This document shows, in pieces, positions 31,101-40,077 of a DNA stretch of 64,000 bases. The notes below the pieces were generated by a model. That model was not told the DNA's origin and ran no database searches. It worked only from the letters and a program-made list of their open reading frames with translations. The DNA is from Yponomeuta sedellus (lineage: Eukaryota > Arthropoda > Insecta > Lepidoptera > Yponomeutidae), in NCBI GenBank assembly GCA_934045075.1, contig OW203729.1, positions 4,599,816 to 4,663,815 on the forward strand. Reading direction: 5' to 3'. Both the position numbers and the translations under genes were made by a program. The first letter of the stretch is position 1, and the number at the start of each line of letters is the position of its first letter.

Positions 31101-31661
31101 TCGACTGTTTCGTTCGTTATCAACCCTTGTATGTCCCCACTGCTGGGGCACGGGTCTCTTCCTGCATCGCAGGAAGGTTAAGCCATACTCCACCACGGGG
31201 GCCAAGTCCGGGTTGGTGGAGGATTGTAAGTCAGTGGCGGGCCTTACTGTCAGAAGTTATCAAGCCGCCCATAAGGCCTCTGACATGGCTTAACGACTGC
31301 CATTACATGACAGCCGGCACCAACGGCTTTACGTGCCTTGCGAAGCACGGAAGCGCTCGGAAAAAGTGCCACTAGCGGTAGTCACGAGATGGTCACCCAT
31401 CCAGTACCTGACCGCGCCTGTTGTTGTTTAACCAAAGTGATTGATTCCAATCACTCGGTTCCGCTAGGCCACGAGCGCTTCGACTGTTTATTTCCTACAT
31501 ATTTCCGTTTCCCGCACCGTGCGGGTACAGTCCCTAAAACGGTGGACTATAAATTTATTAACATTTTGTATCCTTCATTGCAGGTGGCGATCTTGGAGAC
31601 GAATCTAAAAGAACTGAAGAAGGAATACCAACTGCAGATGCTTTCACACAAGATGAACTAG
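25189..31661 (+). CDS. RBSN: Rabenosyn-5 (FYVE-domain Rab effector)
   Basis: Six exons are placed: 25189-25614, 26448-26595, 27202-27422, 28526-28720, 30260-30532 and 31584-31661 (TAG). All are GT-AG with agreeing phases, giving 446 residues. The start ATG has a strong context (AACCATGG). An N-terminal C2H2 finger uses C15, C18, H31 and H35. The FYVE domain spans about 146-225: WLDG at 146, CPNC at 155-158, the PI3P-binding RRKHHCRLCG at 166-175, CHDC at 179-182 and the last pair CEHC at 219-222. The C-terminus is charged coiled coil, including QMNIIRDYIKEA, the family's Rab-binding helical region. Rabenosyn-5 links Rab5/Rab4 to Vps45 and SNAREs in early endosome fusion and recycling. The protein is much shorter than human (784), and I see none of the NPF (EHD-binding) repeats. 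Confidence 0.95.
25925..26153 (-). repeat. tRNA-headed SINE (GGCGCAGCGGTTTGGCACGC family), copy 2
   Basis: This is a minus-strand copy in rabenosyn intron 1. From the plus side it shows ACACAGATCTCGTTAGCCC, AAGTACAACTCAATGAC, CCGACCGGGGATTGAACCC and GCCAAACCGCTGCGCCACTG. Head and body are complete. Confidence 0.8.
28740..29000 (+). pseudogene. LINE (RTE-like) reverse-transcriptase C-terminus and 3' end
   Basis: In frame, the plus strand reads ELKWQWAGHISQRTDNRW, VVQWRPR, GRPPTRWDDDLRKTAG and EDRALWRSLGESYVQQW before a stop. This is the standard C-terminal tail of a very common lepidopteran LINE. It ends CTATGTCCAGCAGTGGACTA and (GAA)n. It begins directly after rabenosyn exon 4 (28720) in intron 4. 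The upstream part of the LINE is absent. Confidence 0.85.
30577..30752. repeat. Interspersed repeat (GCTGACCCAGCGAACTTCGT family), copy 1
   Basis: The minus strand reads ACTGACCCAGCGAACTTCGT, then AACAGTCGATTC, TCTCCGTAAGAACCAT, AAATCGGTTCAGCTGCTC and TTATATTATAG. Two tandem copies lie at 61040-61325. Located in rabenosyn intron 5. Confidence 0.7.
31018..31102 (-). repeat. 5S-derived SINE head, minus strand
   Basis: Reverse complement of the 5S-like head: ATCACCCATCCTGCACCTGA, GTTGTTGCTTAACTC, GATTCCAATCACTCGA. It directly precedes a second, fuller copy at 31115-31480. Confidence 0.68.
31115..31480 (-). repeat. 5S-derived SINE, full-length minus-strand copy
   Basis: It reads from tail (AACCCTTGTATGTCCCCACT) to head (GGTTCCGCTAGGCCACGAGC), with all body blocks present. 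It lies in rabenosyn intron 5, about 100 bp before exon 6. Confidence 0.78.
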
Positions 31662-31939
31662 TCATTCCAACACCTGCAACTTTAATTAAGCTAAGTTTAA
31701 GCTAAGCCTAAACACTGAAGTGATATTTATTTACGTACCTTTTTCATATGTAAGTGCAAAATTACATATTTAAATCAATTATATTTTAGCGCGTACGTGT
31801 AATATTATACTAAAGATATTATCATAGAATCTTTTATTCATAATCCTATAATTCCTCATAGTATCACAGGAATATTACTAATATCAATAATACGTACAAA
31901 ACTATTTTAGCGAGAACGAAAAATTTCGATTCTATGACA

Positions 31940-32490
31940 AACGCTAGTGGCAATTTCCGAGCGGTTCCGTGCTTCGCAAGGCACGTTAAGCAGCTGGTGC
32001 CGACTGTCGTCGATAGATGGCAGTAGTAAAGCCAAGTCGAGCCGATGCCTTTAGGGCGGCTAAAACTTCTGACAGTAAGACCAGCCACTAGTCTTGCAAG
32101 CTTCTACCAATCCGTACTCGGCCCCCGTGGTGAGTTATGGCCTGAGTGCTTAGTGCGAGTTTGACAGATCCAATCGAATAACTTTACTACCGCGTTAATC
32201 GAGCATTGAGTAGTGAGTATGAGTAAGTTAACCGTTCGAACTGGCAAAACGCTGTCATAGTACAACTCGCACTCGCGTTTATTCGTGTTTTGGCTGGTAA
32301 ACGTGTTCACTTCTCAACGTAAACCATTACAACTCGCACTCAGCAATTTTAATTTCCATACATGTCGCTAGGTGGCGCTTCCTCGATGCCATAGAAATAC
32401 GAGTTTACGTTAACGCGATCGAGTACTCTGTACCTTTCTCAGGAGAGAGACCCGTGCCCCTCGGTGGGGACATAATGGTTAGTTGATGAT
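31940..32490 (+). repeat. 5S-derived SINE interrupted by a MITE
   Basis: The 5' part (about 31940-32138) runs from GCTTCGCAAGGCACGTTAAG to CGGCCCCCGTGGTGAG. The 3' part (about 32436-32490) resumes with the SINE tail GAGACCCGTGCCCC and GGTGGGGACATA. The intervening bases are the MITE copy listed next. Confidence 0.7.
32140..32430. mobile_element. MITE with GCTTAGTGCGAGTTT terminal inverted repeats, copy 2
   Basis: Reverse-complement copy of 21190-21507. It starts GAGTGCTTAGTGCGAGTTTG and matches throughout (for example ACTTTACTACCGCGTTAATC and GTGGCGCTTCCTCGATGCC). The right terminal repeat is decayed (CGAGTACTCTGTACC). It is inserted into a 5S-derived SINE. Confidence 0.8.
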
Positions 32491-33099
32491 GATGAAAATA
32501 AAATAAGATTTCAAAGTTTGCTTACATATAGAAAGTTTAAATTTGTATTCACTTTCAACAGTCCGGCGACGAATGGGCACAACTATACAAACTAAAATAA
32601 ACCTTAAATATTTGCGCAGCTAGAGACTGCAATCCGAGTGCAGACAAAGCTCTTCCCCGTGAAATAAAATGATAAGGTTTTATTTAAAGTAGCGCAAAAA
32701 CTGCGGCTTAATGAACGTTATATTTCAAATTATGTGTCCATTTCAAAATCTAGATAATTTTGAAGATAAAATGGACAACAAAAACTGCATCCCTAGTCTT
32801 TTCAAAGTACTTAATAAATTAGCAGTTTACACAGTTTATTATAAACATGGAACTAATGCATTGTACTGACTTTAATTCCAGACATAATTGTCATCTAAAT
32901 AATCCTTCATGTTATAGTAGCCCTTTGGGCACAATTTGGGCACAAAGTGTACTTAACACAATTTTTCCTCCGCGTTTCAGGCAAGCTTAATATACGTTCA
33001 GGGATTTTATTATAGAAACGTATGCGATACCCCATGATGACGCGTGAGCCGCAAAGGGTCGGGCTTTTTTTAACGGAAAGCATAACTACCGACATTCCC

Positions 33100-33195
33100 G
33101 AATCGGTGAGCCGAAGATCGGGCTCAGTCGTGTGTCTTGGGAGAGGCTTATATCCAGCAGTGGAATGACAATGGCTGATTATGATGAAGATGAAA
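33100..33195 (+). repeat. LINE 3' tail (GATCGGGCTCAGT family), copy 1
   Basis: It reads GAAGATCGGGCTCAGTCGTG, TGTCTTGGGAGAGGC, CCAGCAGTGG and ends GGCTGATTATGATGAAGATG. The same tail is at 56300-56390. It resembles but differs from the AGCAGTGGACTA family. Confidence 0.65.
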
Positions 33196-33281
33196 ATTAC
33201 CGATACGAAAGGAACTGGTTTAGGATTTTGCTTGAATAACATTATAGCGGGTGTTCTTTGTGTGTAGTGCCACAAATCCTT

Positions 33282-35555
33282 CTACCGATTTTGCTTAAAC
33301 TTCTCTAACTTAACGAGTTGCTTTAACAACTGCGGCCGAGTACACAGAGCTTTCTTTATGGTTTCGTCCAACACCTTTTTTTGGTAGAACGGCGCTATAG
33401 GCATGTCTTCCAAGTGGTACGTGTGAATCCGCCCCGCCGTGTCTGCTACGAACACGTTGTCACCCGAAGCCGAAAATGCACAGTAAACCAGGGTTACGTG
33501 ACCCGGGAAAACATGCTCCATGCACGGCACATGGGTCTTCCTGCGCCAGTCCCAAACTGACAGAGTAGCGCCGCTTACAGACACGAGTACAGTTGAGTTT
33601 ACTGGGCAAAAGGCGAGGTCGTAAACAGCGGCATTGCATTGTAAAGTTACTACGACGTCGTCAATGCCTTCCAGCCAGAGTCTCAAGGCCCCATCAGCTC
33701 CGCAAGATACCAGCAAAGTGTCCATGAAGGGAGAAAAAGCTAGAGCGTAAACAGGCCCTGCGTGAGCCCGGAAAACGTCCATGTGCTGGTTCAAATAGTG
33801 CGTTGAACACTTGTGAATGCAACCTTCGTCCGTGCCTACGAAGTAAATATGGTGGATTTTCGGATGCCACTTGATACATAAGGCAGCTGGGTATCTGGTG
33901 ATTGGGACGTCCATTATTATGCACGGTTTGATTACCTCTAGACCTTTAGTTTTCCCTTCAACGGAAGTAACTCGCATCATTGGCGCGCAAATGAAATCGT
34001 GAGTCTTTGTACTTGTGAAGCGGTTGATCCGGCCATCTTGACATGACGTCATCACGTACTCGATGTCCTTGGTTTCATTTAAATGCCAGTTCATAGACCA
34101 TACGGGCTCGAAGCAGGGATTCGTATCACGTTTGCTCTTTGCTACCAGTTTTATGTCGTAGTAAGTTATGTCTAAGATAATAACATCGCCGTTGAAGAAG
34201 CCACAGGCGAGCCGATTGGGTAACTTCTCAGAAAAAGCTAATGACGTTACTGGCTCGGCAAACCGATACATCCTCTCCGGCTTACATGGGTTCTTCGTAC
34301 ACCAAATACAGACTAGACCCGTTTGGTTTTCAGCGTACCCGAATCTTCCATGACCCACCGCCATTATATTGTCGTTTTTTGGATTGAAACAGACTGCAGT
34401 TATGGGTCGATGTGGTTCGGGACACTCAAAGGTCCAAAGCGGCTTCATAGAGTAGATGTAAACAAGGTCCAAGGATAAGGGATTCATGGAGACCAGCCCT
34501 CGGAATCGCTTTTGTTCAGCTGAATACTCTTTTGCAGCCAAAACTCGCTCAGTTATCATCACTGCGTCTTGGAATTCTACTGACTTGATCAGACTTTTTA
34601 GCTGATCTTCGGCACTGAAGACTGAAACGGCTTTCTTCCTTTCGCGAAGATAGCACGGTGCTGCCGACTGGTACAGAACCATTTCGTCCACCACTTCCTC
34701 TTTTTTTGCGCTCCGCAACTTGGAATAGGTGTCATCCATGTCCCATACTGACGCAAAGGTTGCGGCATTTTTCTTCTGCGGTCGAGTGGCCAAAGTGTGG
34801 CGCGATTGCGTAATGCAGGATTCCGTTTGTGTTTCAGTTTGGATCATCTTTCGGTTTCTCCCCTTCCCGACAGTAATGTAAGCGTAGAAATCATTATCTA
34901 ACTCGACGGCTGCTGCCTCCGATGCACTCTTGTCTACTGAGAAAGTTGGGAGGTCAAACAGAAAAATTGTATCAGTTTCCTTCAGCTCAAGCGTCACCGA
35001 TTTCGGATAGGCAGTCAGAGGCAACATTTTCGGCAGTCCGTACGCGGACGGTGCTCGCTCCAAATCTACGTCGTCTAAATAGACGCCCTCTGCCGTGTTT
35101 AGCGTGTGATCGATATGTATGTCGTCAAGGTCTATAGTCGTGGCGTATACTTTCATGCCAATATCGCCGACGGCTGACCTGCTAGTCCTGATGAGCACGG
35201 CCTCGCTGCGCTGCCGGTTGTCAGGGCGACGGTTGCTATCGAACGCTGCATGGATGGCGCGTTCGTCCATTACGATGTATTCTGGGTCCAGTAGGTTTTC
35301 CGGAGTGACGTCAACACCGTCTACGATGACCCGATGCATGTTTCGCTTCTCTATAAACGAGAGGGTTAGCCTAGAGGTGGTTGACTCTATTGTGGTGTGG
35401 GACGAGCCTTGCCTGGGTGGCTCGGGGGACTCGGTAGAGTCTGTAAAAGTGTCCACTGCGGTGTCCAGCCCTGCATCTCCTTGGCTCTCTCCTGTGACCT
35501 CACTTTCACCGGTTGTCTCCTCCATAATTCTGCTTAGAACAGACTGGGATGCCAT
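33282..35555 (-). CDS. DNAI4: Dynein axonemal intermediate chain 4 (DNAI4/WDR78), intronless
   Basis: One uninterrupted frame of 757 codons ends in TAG; the ATG is at 35555-35553. Residues 1-360 are the acidic, low-complexity N-terminal part, with an IQTETQTE segment (about 238-245) and a VWDMDD segment near 270. From about 372 a WD-repeat propeller begins: LWTFECPEP, PITAVCFNPKND, MAVGHGRFGYAE and GLVCIW. It continues through PVYALAFSPF, LLVSCGADGALRLWLEG and VLVSVSGATLSVWDWR to about residue 730. WDR78/DNAI4 is an intermediate chain of inner-arm (I1/f) axonemal dynein or its assembly, acting in motile cilia and sperm flagella. A single exon is unusual beside intron-rich neighbours, but I saw no poly(A) remnant or direct repeats proving retroposition. 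A Gypsy LTR begins 85 bp upstream of the ATG. Confidence 0.9.
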   Translation of the reverse strand: MASQSVLSRIMEETTGESEVTGESQGDAGLDTAVDTFTDSTESPEPPRQGSSHTTIESTTSRLTLSFIEKRNMHRVIVDGVDVTPENLLDPEYIVMDERAIHAAFDSNRRPDNRQRSEAVLIRTSRSAVGDIGMKVYATTIDLDDIHIDHTLNTAEGVYLDDVDLERAPSAYGLPKMLPLTAYPKSVTLELKETDTIFLFDLPTFSVDKSASEAAAVELDNDFYAYITVGKGRNRKMIQTETQTESCITQSRHTLATRPQKKNAATFASVWDMDDTYSKLRSAKKEEVVDEMVLYQSAAPCYLRERKKAVSVFSAEDQLKSLIKSVEFQDAVMITERVLAAKEYSAEQKRFRGLVSMNPLSLDLVYIYSMKPLWTFECPEPHRPITAVCFNPKNDNIMAVGHGRFGYAENQTGLVCIWCTKNPCKPERMYRFAEPVTSLAFSEKLPNRLACGFFNGDVIILDITYYDIKLVAKSKRDTNPCFEPVWSMNWHLNETKDIEYVMTSCQDGRINRFTSTKTHDFICAPMMRVTSVEGKTKGLEVIKPCIIMDVPITRYPAALCIKWHPKIHHIYFVGTDEGCIHKCSTHYLNQHMDVFRAHAGPVYALAFSPFMDTLLVSCGADGALRLWLEGIDDVVVTLQCNAAVYDLAFCPVNSTVLVSVSGATLSVWDWRRKTHVPCMEHVFPGHVTLVYCAFSASGDNVFVADTAGRIHTYHLEDMPIAPFYQKKVLDETIKKALCTRPQLLKQLVKLEKFKQNR

Positions 35556-35640
35556 GGTGAGATAAGAGAAAAAACTATAAAAGTGGATTTCTAGAGATTA
35601 TTTTCTGAAAATATACACATTGACAGGTTGTCAAACGAGA
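35556..35640 (-). promoter_or_regulatory. Remaining DNAI4 5' flank between the start codon and the Gypsy insertion
   Basis: Only 85 bp separate the DNAI4 ATG from the Gypsy 5' LTR, ending at the target duplication CGAGA (35636-35640). No TATA box is evident on the minus strand. The original promoter must lie either in these bases or beyond the element at 40276 onward. Confidence 0.45.
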
Positions 35641-35838
35641 TGTGGCGGCTCTCTACAGAGGATTTTATTTTATTTTATGATTTTTTGTAATTTGAATTTA
35701 GTTTTACGCTTTTCAGTTTTTTCCTTTATTTGTCAGATTTCTAAATACAGCCGTGAAGTGAATATGCATTTTTGAGTTTAATTTAATATATTTGATTTTC
35801 GTTGCAAACCCAACTGCGGGCGCCCAGAGGCCTGCATA
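35641..35838 (+). repeat. 5' LTR of the Gypsy element
   Basis: It runs from TGTGGCGGCTCTC to GGCCTGCATA and is 198 bp. It is the copy adjacent to the DNAI4 start and reads away from that gene. Confidence 0.93.
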
Positions 35839-35879
35839 TCTGGTGACACCCCGACGTGATTTTATAAATACCGCTCGCA

Positions 35880-36752
35880 ATGGCTACAAAGAACGAAGAA
35901 ACAGCGGCTAGCAGCAAGGCGACAAGGACCGCTGACGAAGAGCAAGCAACCTTTCACGACGCAGAAGTCTCAACGGTCTCACTCCAGCAGAAAATACTTC
36001 CGTTCTGGCGAAATCACGCAAGGTTATGGTTTCTTCAATTTGAAGCCATGATTGTATCATACCGACCTAGAGACGACGCCAAATATCGACTGGTCCTGAG
36101 CGTGCTTACTCAAACGGAAATTGAACAGGTCAGCGATATTCTCATCAATCCTCCAACCACAAACAAGTACGAGATACTCAAAAATCGATTGATCTCCGTT
36201 TATGAAGAGTCAGAATCGAAACAGTTCCAGAAGCTACTCAACGAAGTTGAGCTAGGCGATCAAAAGCCTTCGCAATTACTGAGAAGAATGCGGGATCTTT
36301 CAGCCTCCAAGGTACCTGATGACGCTCTTCGGGTCATGTGGATGGGCCATCTGCCTGCGCATGTCCGAGCTGTATTGTCTATATCAGACACAAGACTTGA
36401 TGACCTGGCTGCCATGGCAGACAAAATGATGGAGCACACTGCTCATCACAATATCGCCGCCATCGCCCAGACTACCACAATAAGCAACCCCAACAAGGCC
36501 GTTGACAAAATAGATCTATTACTGACAGAGATAAGCAAGATGAAGCTCGAGATCGCGGAACTTCGACGAGGACAAGATCGACGACCGTACCGACACCGCT
36601 CAAGCTCAAGGGGAAGGCCACGGTCGAACTCACGAGGACGTCGGCATGCCAATTACGGAGGACCCAATTGGTTATGTTATTATCACCACCGCTACGGAGA
36701 CAAAGCACAAAAGTGTGAGGAACCATGCGCCAAGAGGCAGAAGGAAAACTAG
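35880..36752 (+). CDS. gag: Gypsy gag polyprotein
   Basis: 290 codons with an ATG 42 nt past the 5' LTR. The N-terminal half carries PFWRNHARLWFLQFEAMI, a Gag matrix/capsid-like start typical of Mag-type elements. The C-terminus is arginine/serine-rich and ends in a Cys/His cluster (CYYHHRYGDKAQKCEEPC), replacing the usual CCHC knuckle. It overlaps pol by at least 28 nt, and pol lies in the -1 frame. Translation of pol would therefore need a -1 ribosomal shift. Confidence 0.85.
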   Translation: MATKNEETAASSKATRTADEEQATFHDAEVSTVSLQQKILPFWRNHARLWFLQFEAMIVSYRPRDDAKYRLVLSVLTQTEIEQVSDILINPPTTNKYEILKNRLISVYEESESKQFQKLLNEVELGDQKPSQLLRRMRDLSASKVPDDALRVMWMGHLPAHVRAVLSISDTRLDDLAAMADKMMEHTAHHNIAAIAQTTTISNPNKAVDKIDLLLTEISKMKLEIAELRRGQDRRPYRHRSSSRGRPRSNSRGRRHANYGGPNWLCYYHHRYGDKAQKCEEPCAKRQKEN

Positions 36753-38368
36753 AGGCGACATCGACCATGGCGGAAGTCGGTGTGATTAGCAACCGCCTAT
36801 GTTTATATGACAGAAACACAAGAGAAAAATTCCTCGTAGACACCGGCGCAGATATCTCGGTGATTGCATCAAGGGGCAAGAAGAATTCCGTCGCAAGCGA
36901 AGTATGTAAGCTATATGCTGCAAATAATACGCCCATAGACACATACGGACAGCGGACTATAAACCTGGACTTCGGTTTGCGACGCAGTTTCAATTGGACT
37001 TTTATCATCGCCAACGTAAAAACTTCTATACTAGGAGCAGACTTTTTGCATTACCACAGGTTACTAGTAGACTTACACAACCGCAGAATAATTGACAGCG
37101 TCACCGAGTTGTCAATCAACGGGCTGAGCATAGAAAGTTGTGACAGTGGTACCATTAGAACCGTGAGTACATCCGATCCATATCATGAACTACTAACCCA
37201 TTACCCAAATATCACCCGACCATTGTCATTAAAGGTACCACCCAAACATAATATAGTACATCATATAGAGACCACAGGCCCACCATTAAGTAGTCGAGCA
37301 CGACCTCTCGCACCTGATCGCTATCTGCGCGTCAAACGCGAATTTGACTACATGTTAGAGACAGGTATCTGCCGTCCATCTAGGAGCCCTTGGGCCACGC
37401 CACTTCACGTAGTCCCAAAGAAAGGTGGAGAAATTAGACCTTGTGGTGACTATCGACGATTAAACGCAGTCACCAAACCCGATTGTTATTCCATACCACG
37501 TGTACATGATTTTACAGGTTTATTAGGTAACAAAGTTATATTTACCCGTTTGGATTTATGTAAAGCATACCACCAAATTCCAGTTGCAGAAAAGGATATT
37601 GAAAAAACCGCTTTAATAACCCCTTTTGGTCTATTTGAGTACCCGAGAATGCCATTTGGTTTAAGAAATGCGGCACAAACATTTCAAAGGTTTATGCACA
37701 AAGTTTTACACGGTTTAGAGTTTGTTTTTGTATATATTGATGACGTGTTGATATTTTCAGACAACGAGGTACAACACAGGGAACATCTAAAAGCAGTATT
37801 CGAGAGGCTAGATAACTATGGAGTATCATTGAACGTAGCAAAGTGCGAATTCGGTAAGGCCGAACTTATTTTTCTTGGTTATCACATCTCGGGCAGTGGC
37901 ATAAGGCCTCCCGAAGACAAAGTGCAAGCTATTGTAGATTATCCTCTCCCTGAAACGGTGGATAGTCTAAGGCGATTTTTGGGCATGATAAATTTCTTTC
38001 GCAGTAGTTTACCGAAAGCTGCAGAGTACCAAAGAGACCTAAATGTTTATTTACACGGTGCTCGAAAACGAGACAAAACTAAAATTCAGTGGACAGATAA
38101 GGCTAAAAAGTCATTCAATGAATGTAAAGAAAGTTTAAAGAATGCTGCCTTGTTATGGCATCCCCAGCTGACAGGGCAGATAGGTTTAGTCACAGATGCA
38201 TCCGATACTTGTGCTGGAGCTGTGCTTCAGCAGTGGCAAAATGGTGCTTGGCGACCACTAGGATACTTTTCTAAATCATTGTCTGAGACGCAACGGCGAT
38301 ACAGTACATTCGATAGAGAATTATTGGCTATTTACATGGCAATAAAACATAACATTTTAGATATTTGA
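36725..38368 (+). CDS. pol: Gypsy pol, part 1: protease, reverse transcriptase, start of RNase H (frame broken)
   Basis: 547 codons. The aspartic protease motif LVDTGADISVI lies near residue 37. RT blocks include FTRLDLCKAYHQIPV, LFEYPRMPFGLRNA and the catalytic YIDDVLIF. RNase H begins with LVTDASD and FDRELLAIY. The frame stops at about 38366, inside RNase H, where a short local sequence duplication appears to have shifted it. The next frame continues at once at 38365. This break would stop this copy making full pol. Confidence 0.88.
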   Translation: MRQEAEGKLEATSTMAEVGVISNRLCLYDRNTREKFLVDTGADISVIASRGKKNSVASEVCKLYAANNTPIDTYGQRTINLDFGLRRSFNWTFIIANVKTSILGADFLHYHRLLVDLHNRRIIDSVTELSINGLSIESCDSGTIRTVSTSDPYHELLTHYPNITRPLSLKVPPKHNIVHHIETTGPPLSSRARPLAPDRYLRVKREFDYMLETGICRPSRSPWATPLHVVPKKGGEIRPCGDYRRLNAVTKPDCYSIPRVHDFTGLLGNKVIFTRLDLCKAYHQIPVAEKDIEKTALITPFGLFEYPRMPFGLRNAAQTFQRFMHKVLHGLEFVFVYIDDVLIFSDNEVQHREHLKAVFERLDNYGVSLNVAKCEFGKAELIFLGYHISGSGIRPPEDKVQAIVDYPLPETVDSLRRFLGMINFFRSSLPKAAEYQRDLNVYLHGARKRDKTKIQWTDKAKKSFNECKESLKNAALLWHPQLTGQIGLVTDASDTCAGAVLQQWQNGAWRPLGYFSKSLSETQRRYSTFDRELLAIYMAIKHNILDI

Positions 38369-39900
38369 TCGAGGGTCGAGATTTTACAATATTTACAGAT
38401 CATAAACCACTAATTTTTAGTTTTACAAAGAACCCAACCAAAATTTCAGCTGAACCCGCCAGGAGAACCAGACAACTTAGTTTTATTAGTGAATTTACAA
38501 CAGATATACAACATATCTCTGGTAGCGAAAATCCCGTAGCAGACGCTCTATCTAGGCTAGAGGTAGAAGAAATCGAGTGTCCTAATGCTCTTGACTTTGA
38601 TAAGTTAGCAGAATTACAGAGTAGGGATCAAGAAATTAATGAGTTTTTAAATAGTTGTAGTGATAAATATAAATTCGAGTGGGTCACTATTCCGTCCTTA
38701 CGCAACAAAGTACTGTGTGAAACAACAACAGGGTTACAACGTCCATTTTTACCACAAGAGTTTAGGGTATCAGCATTTAAAGCGGTACACAATTTAAATC
38801 ATTCTGGTATTAAAGGTACACGTAGACTGATGGCACAGATATATTTTTGGCCATCTATGAACTTAGATGTAGGAGAATGGGCAAAATGTTGCGTTGCGTG
38901 TCAAAAAGCAAAGGTGCATCGACACACTATTTCTCCTTTAGGCAAATTTCCAAAGTCAGACAGGTTTGAACATATACATGTTGACATAGTAGGCCCATTA
39001 CCTCCATCCAAAGGTTTTCAATATTTACTTACAGTTATAGACCGAGCCACTTCTTGGCCAGAAGCCTATCCCCTTAGAGACATAACCGCAGAAACTGTAG
39101 CTGAAGCAATATATACAGGGTGGATAGCACGTTTTGGTTGTCCTATTCGATTGACTACTGATCAAGGTAGACAATTTGAAAGTATACTTTTTAACAAATT
39201 GACAAAATTGTTAGGTATTGACAAAATGCGCACTACCGCTTATCACCCCCAATCGAATGGTCAGGTCGAAAGGTGGCATCGAGTGCTTAAAGATGCATTT
39301 AGAGCTCGTTGTAGTGATATCCACTGGGCAGACGAATTGCCCACAGTGTTGTTAGGTCTTAGGTCAGCAATAAAAGCAGACTCCGGTCACAGCCCTAGTG
39401 AATTGGTGTATGGCACTTCGTTTAGACTTCCTGGGGATTTTATGGTTCCATCTAAACCCATCACAGACGAAACAGATTTTGTAAAAAAACTTCAAAATAC
39501 ATTACAGTCATTAGTTTCACCGGACAAAAGACAGACAGACCGACGAAACATTTTTATACATCCTCATTTATCGAAATGCACCCATGTTTTTATTAGGAAT
39601 GATCGACTAGTTAAATCATTAAATCCAAATTATGACGGCCCATACAAGGTTTTGAACAAAACAGAAAAACATTTCACTTTGGAAATGCCTGGCCGAACTT
39701 CAGTTGTTTCGGTTGATCGATTGAAGCCTGCTTTTCTTTTAGATTCACCCCATCACATTTCATCAAACCCTACAAATTGCAAATTATACTCAGAAGTTTT
39801 GGCAAATCCTGTTACACCCACTACCACAACCGGTTCTACTACTACTACTGTCACAAGGTCAGGTAGACTAGTTAAACAAAAAGTTAGATTTAATTTGTAG
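38365..39900 (+). CDS. pol: Gypsy pol, part 2: rest of RNase H and integrase
   Basis: About 511 codons in the frame following the break. The first codon is not an ATG, so this is a continuation and not a separate gene. RNase H resumes with TIFTDHKPL and VADALSRL. Integrase has the N-terminal H-H-C-C zinc finger (HNLNHSGIKG...CCVACQKAK). The DDE core is HVDIVGP, TTDQGRQFES and HPQSNGQVERWHR. A C-terminal domain ends near NPNYDGPYKVL. Stop at 39898-39900, 177 nt before the 3' LTR. Confidence 0.88.
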   Translation: MIEGRDFTIFTDHKPLIFSFTKNPTKISAEPARRTRQLSFISEFTTDIQHISGSENPVADALSRLEVEEIECPNALDFDKLAELQSRDQEINEFLNSCSDKYKFEWVTIPSLRNKVLCETTTGLQRPFLPQEFRVSAFKAVHNLNHSGIKGTRRLMAQIYFWPSMNLDVGEWAKCCVACQKAKVHRHTISPLGKFPKSDRFEHIHVDIVGPLPPSKGFQYLLTVIDRATSWPEAYPLRDITAETVAEAIYTGWIARFGCPIRLTTDQGRQFESILFNKLTKLLGIDKMRTTAYHPQSNGQVERWHRVLKDAFRARCSDIHWADELPTVLLGLRSAIKADSGHSPSELVYGTSFRLPGDFMVPSKPITDETDFVKKLQNTLQSLVSPDKRQTDRRNIFIHPHLSKCTHVFIRNDRLVKSLNPNYDGPYKVLNKTEKHFTLEMPGRTSVVSVDRLKPAFLLDSPHHISSNPTNCKLYSEVLANPVTPTTTTGSTTTTVTRSGRLVKQKVRFNL

Positions 39901-40077
39901 CGAAAGTTTGCCTTTGTATATAGGGTTACTCTGTATATAAGGTGTTTATATTATTGAGGTAAATTAAAGTTTCGTTTTTGTAAATATGTTAAGTGGCAGT
40001 GTTTTTTTTTTATGTTTATGGGTAAGCAGGGGTACCATTCTTTTATTAATTTTTTTTCTTATTTAGAGGGGGAGTAC

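Larger units (their letters stand above)
31662..33281. other. Convergent intergenic region between rabenosyn and DNAI4
   Basis: Both genes end here, tail to tail. It contains a 5S-SINE split by a MITE (31940-32490) and a LINE 3' tail fragment (33100-33195). On the minus strand an AATAAA at 33011-33006 lies about 270 nt past the DNAI4 stop. No exon or RNA gene was recognised. Confidence 0.55.

Noticed and set aside
33282..35555. Proof that DNAI4 is a processed retrogene
   Set aside because: No poly(A) remnant or flanking direct repeats were seen. An intronless structure alone does not settle it.
35119..35565. Plus-strand 148-codon frame
   Set aside because: It is the antisense shadow of the DNAI4 N-terminus.
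36472..37014. Minus-strand 180-codon frame inside the Gypsy element
   Set aside because: It is the antisense shadow of gag/pol.
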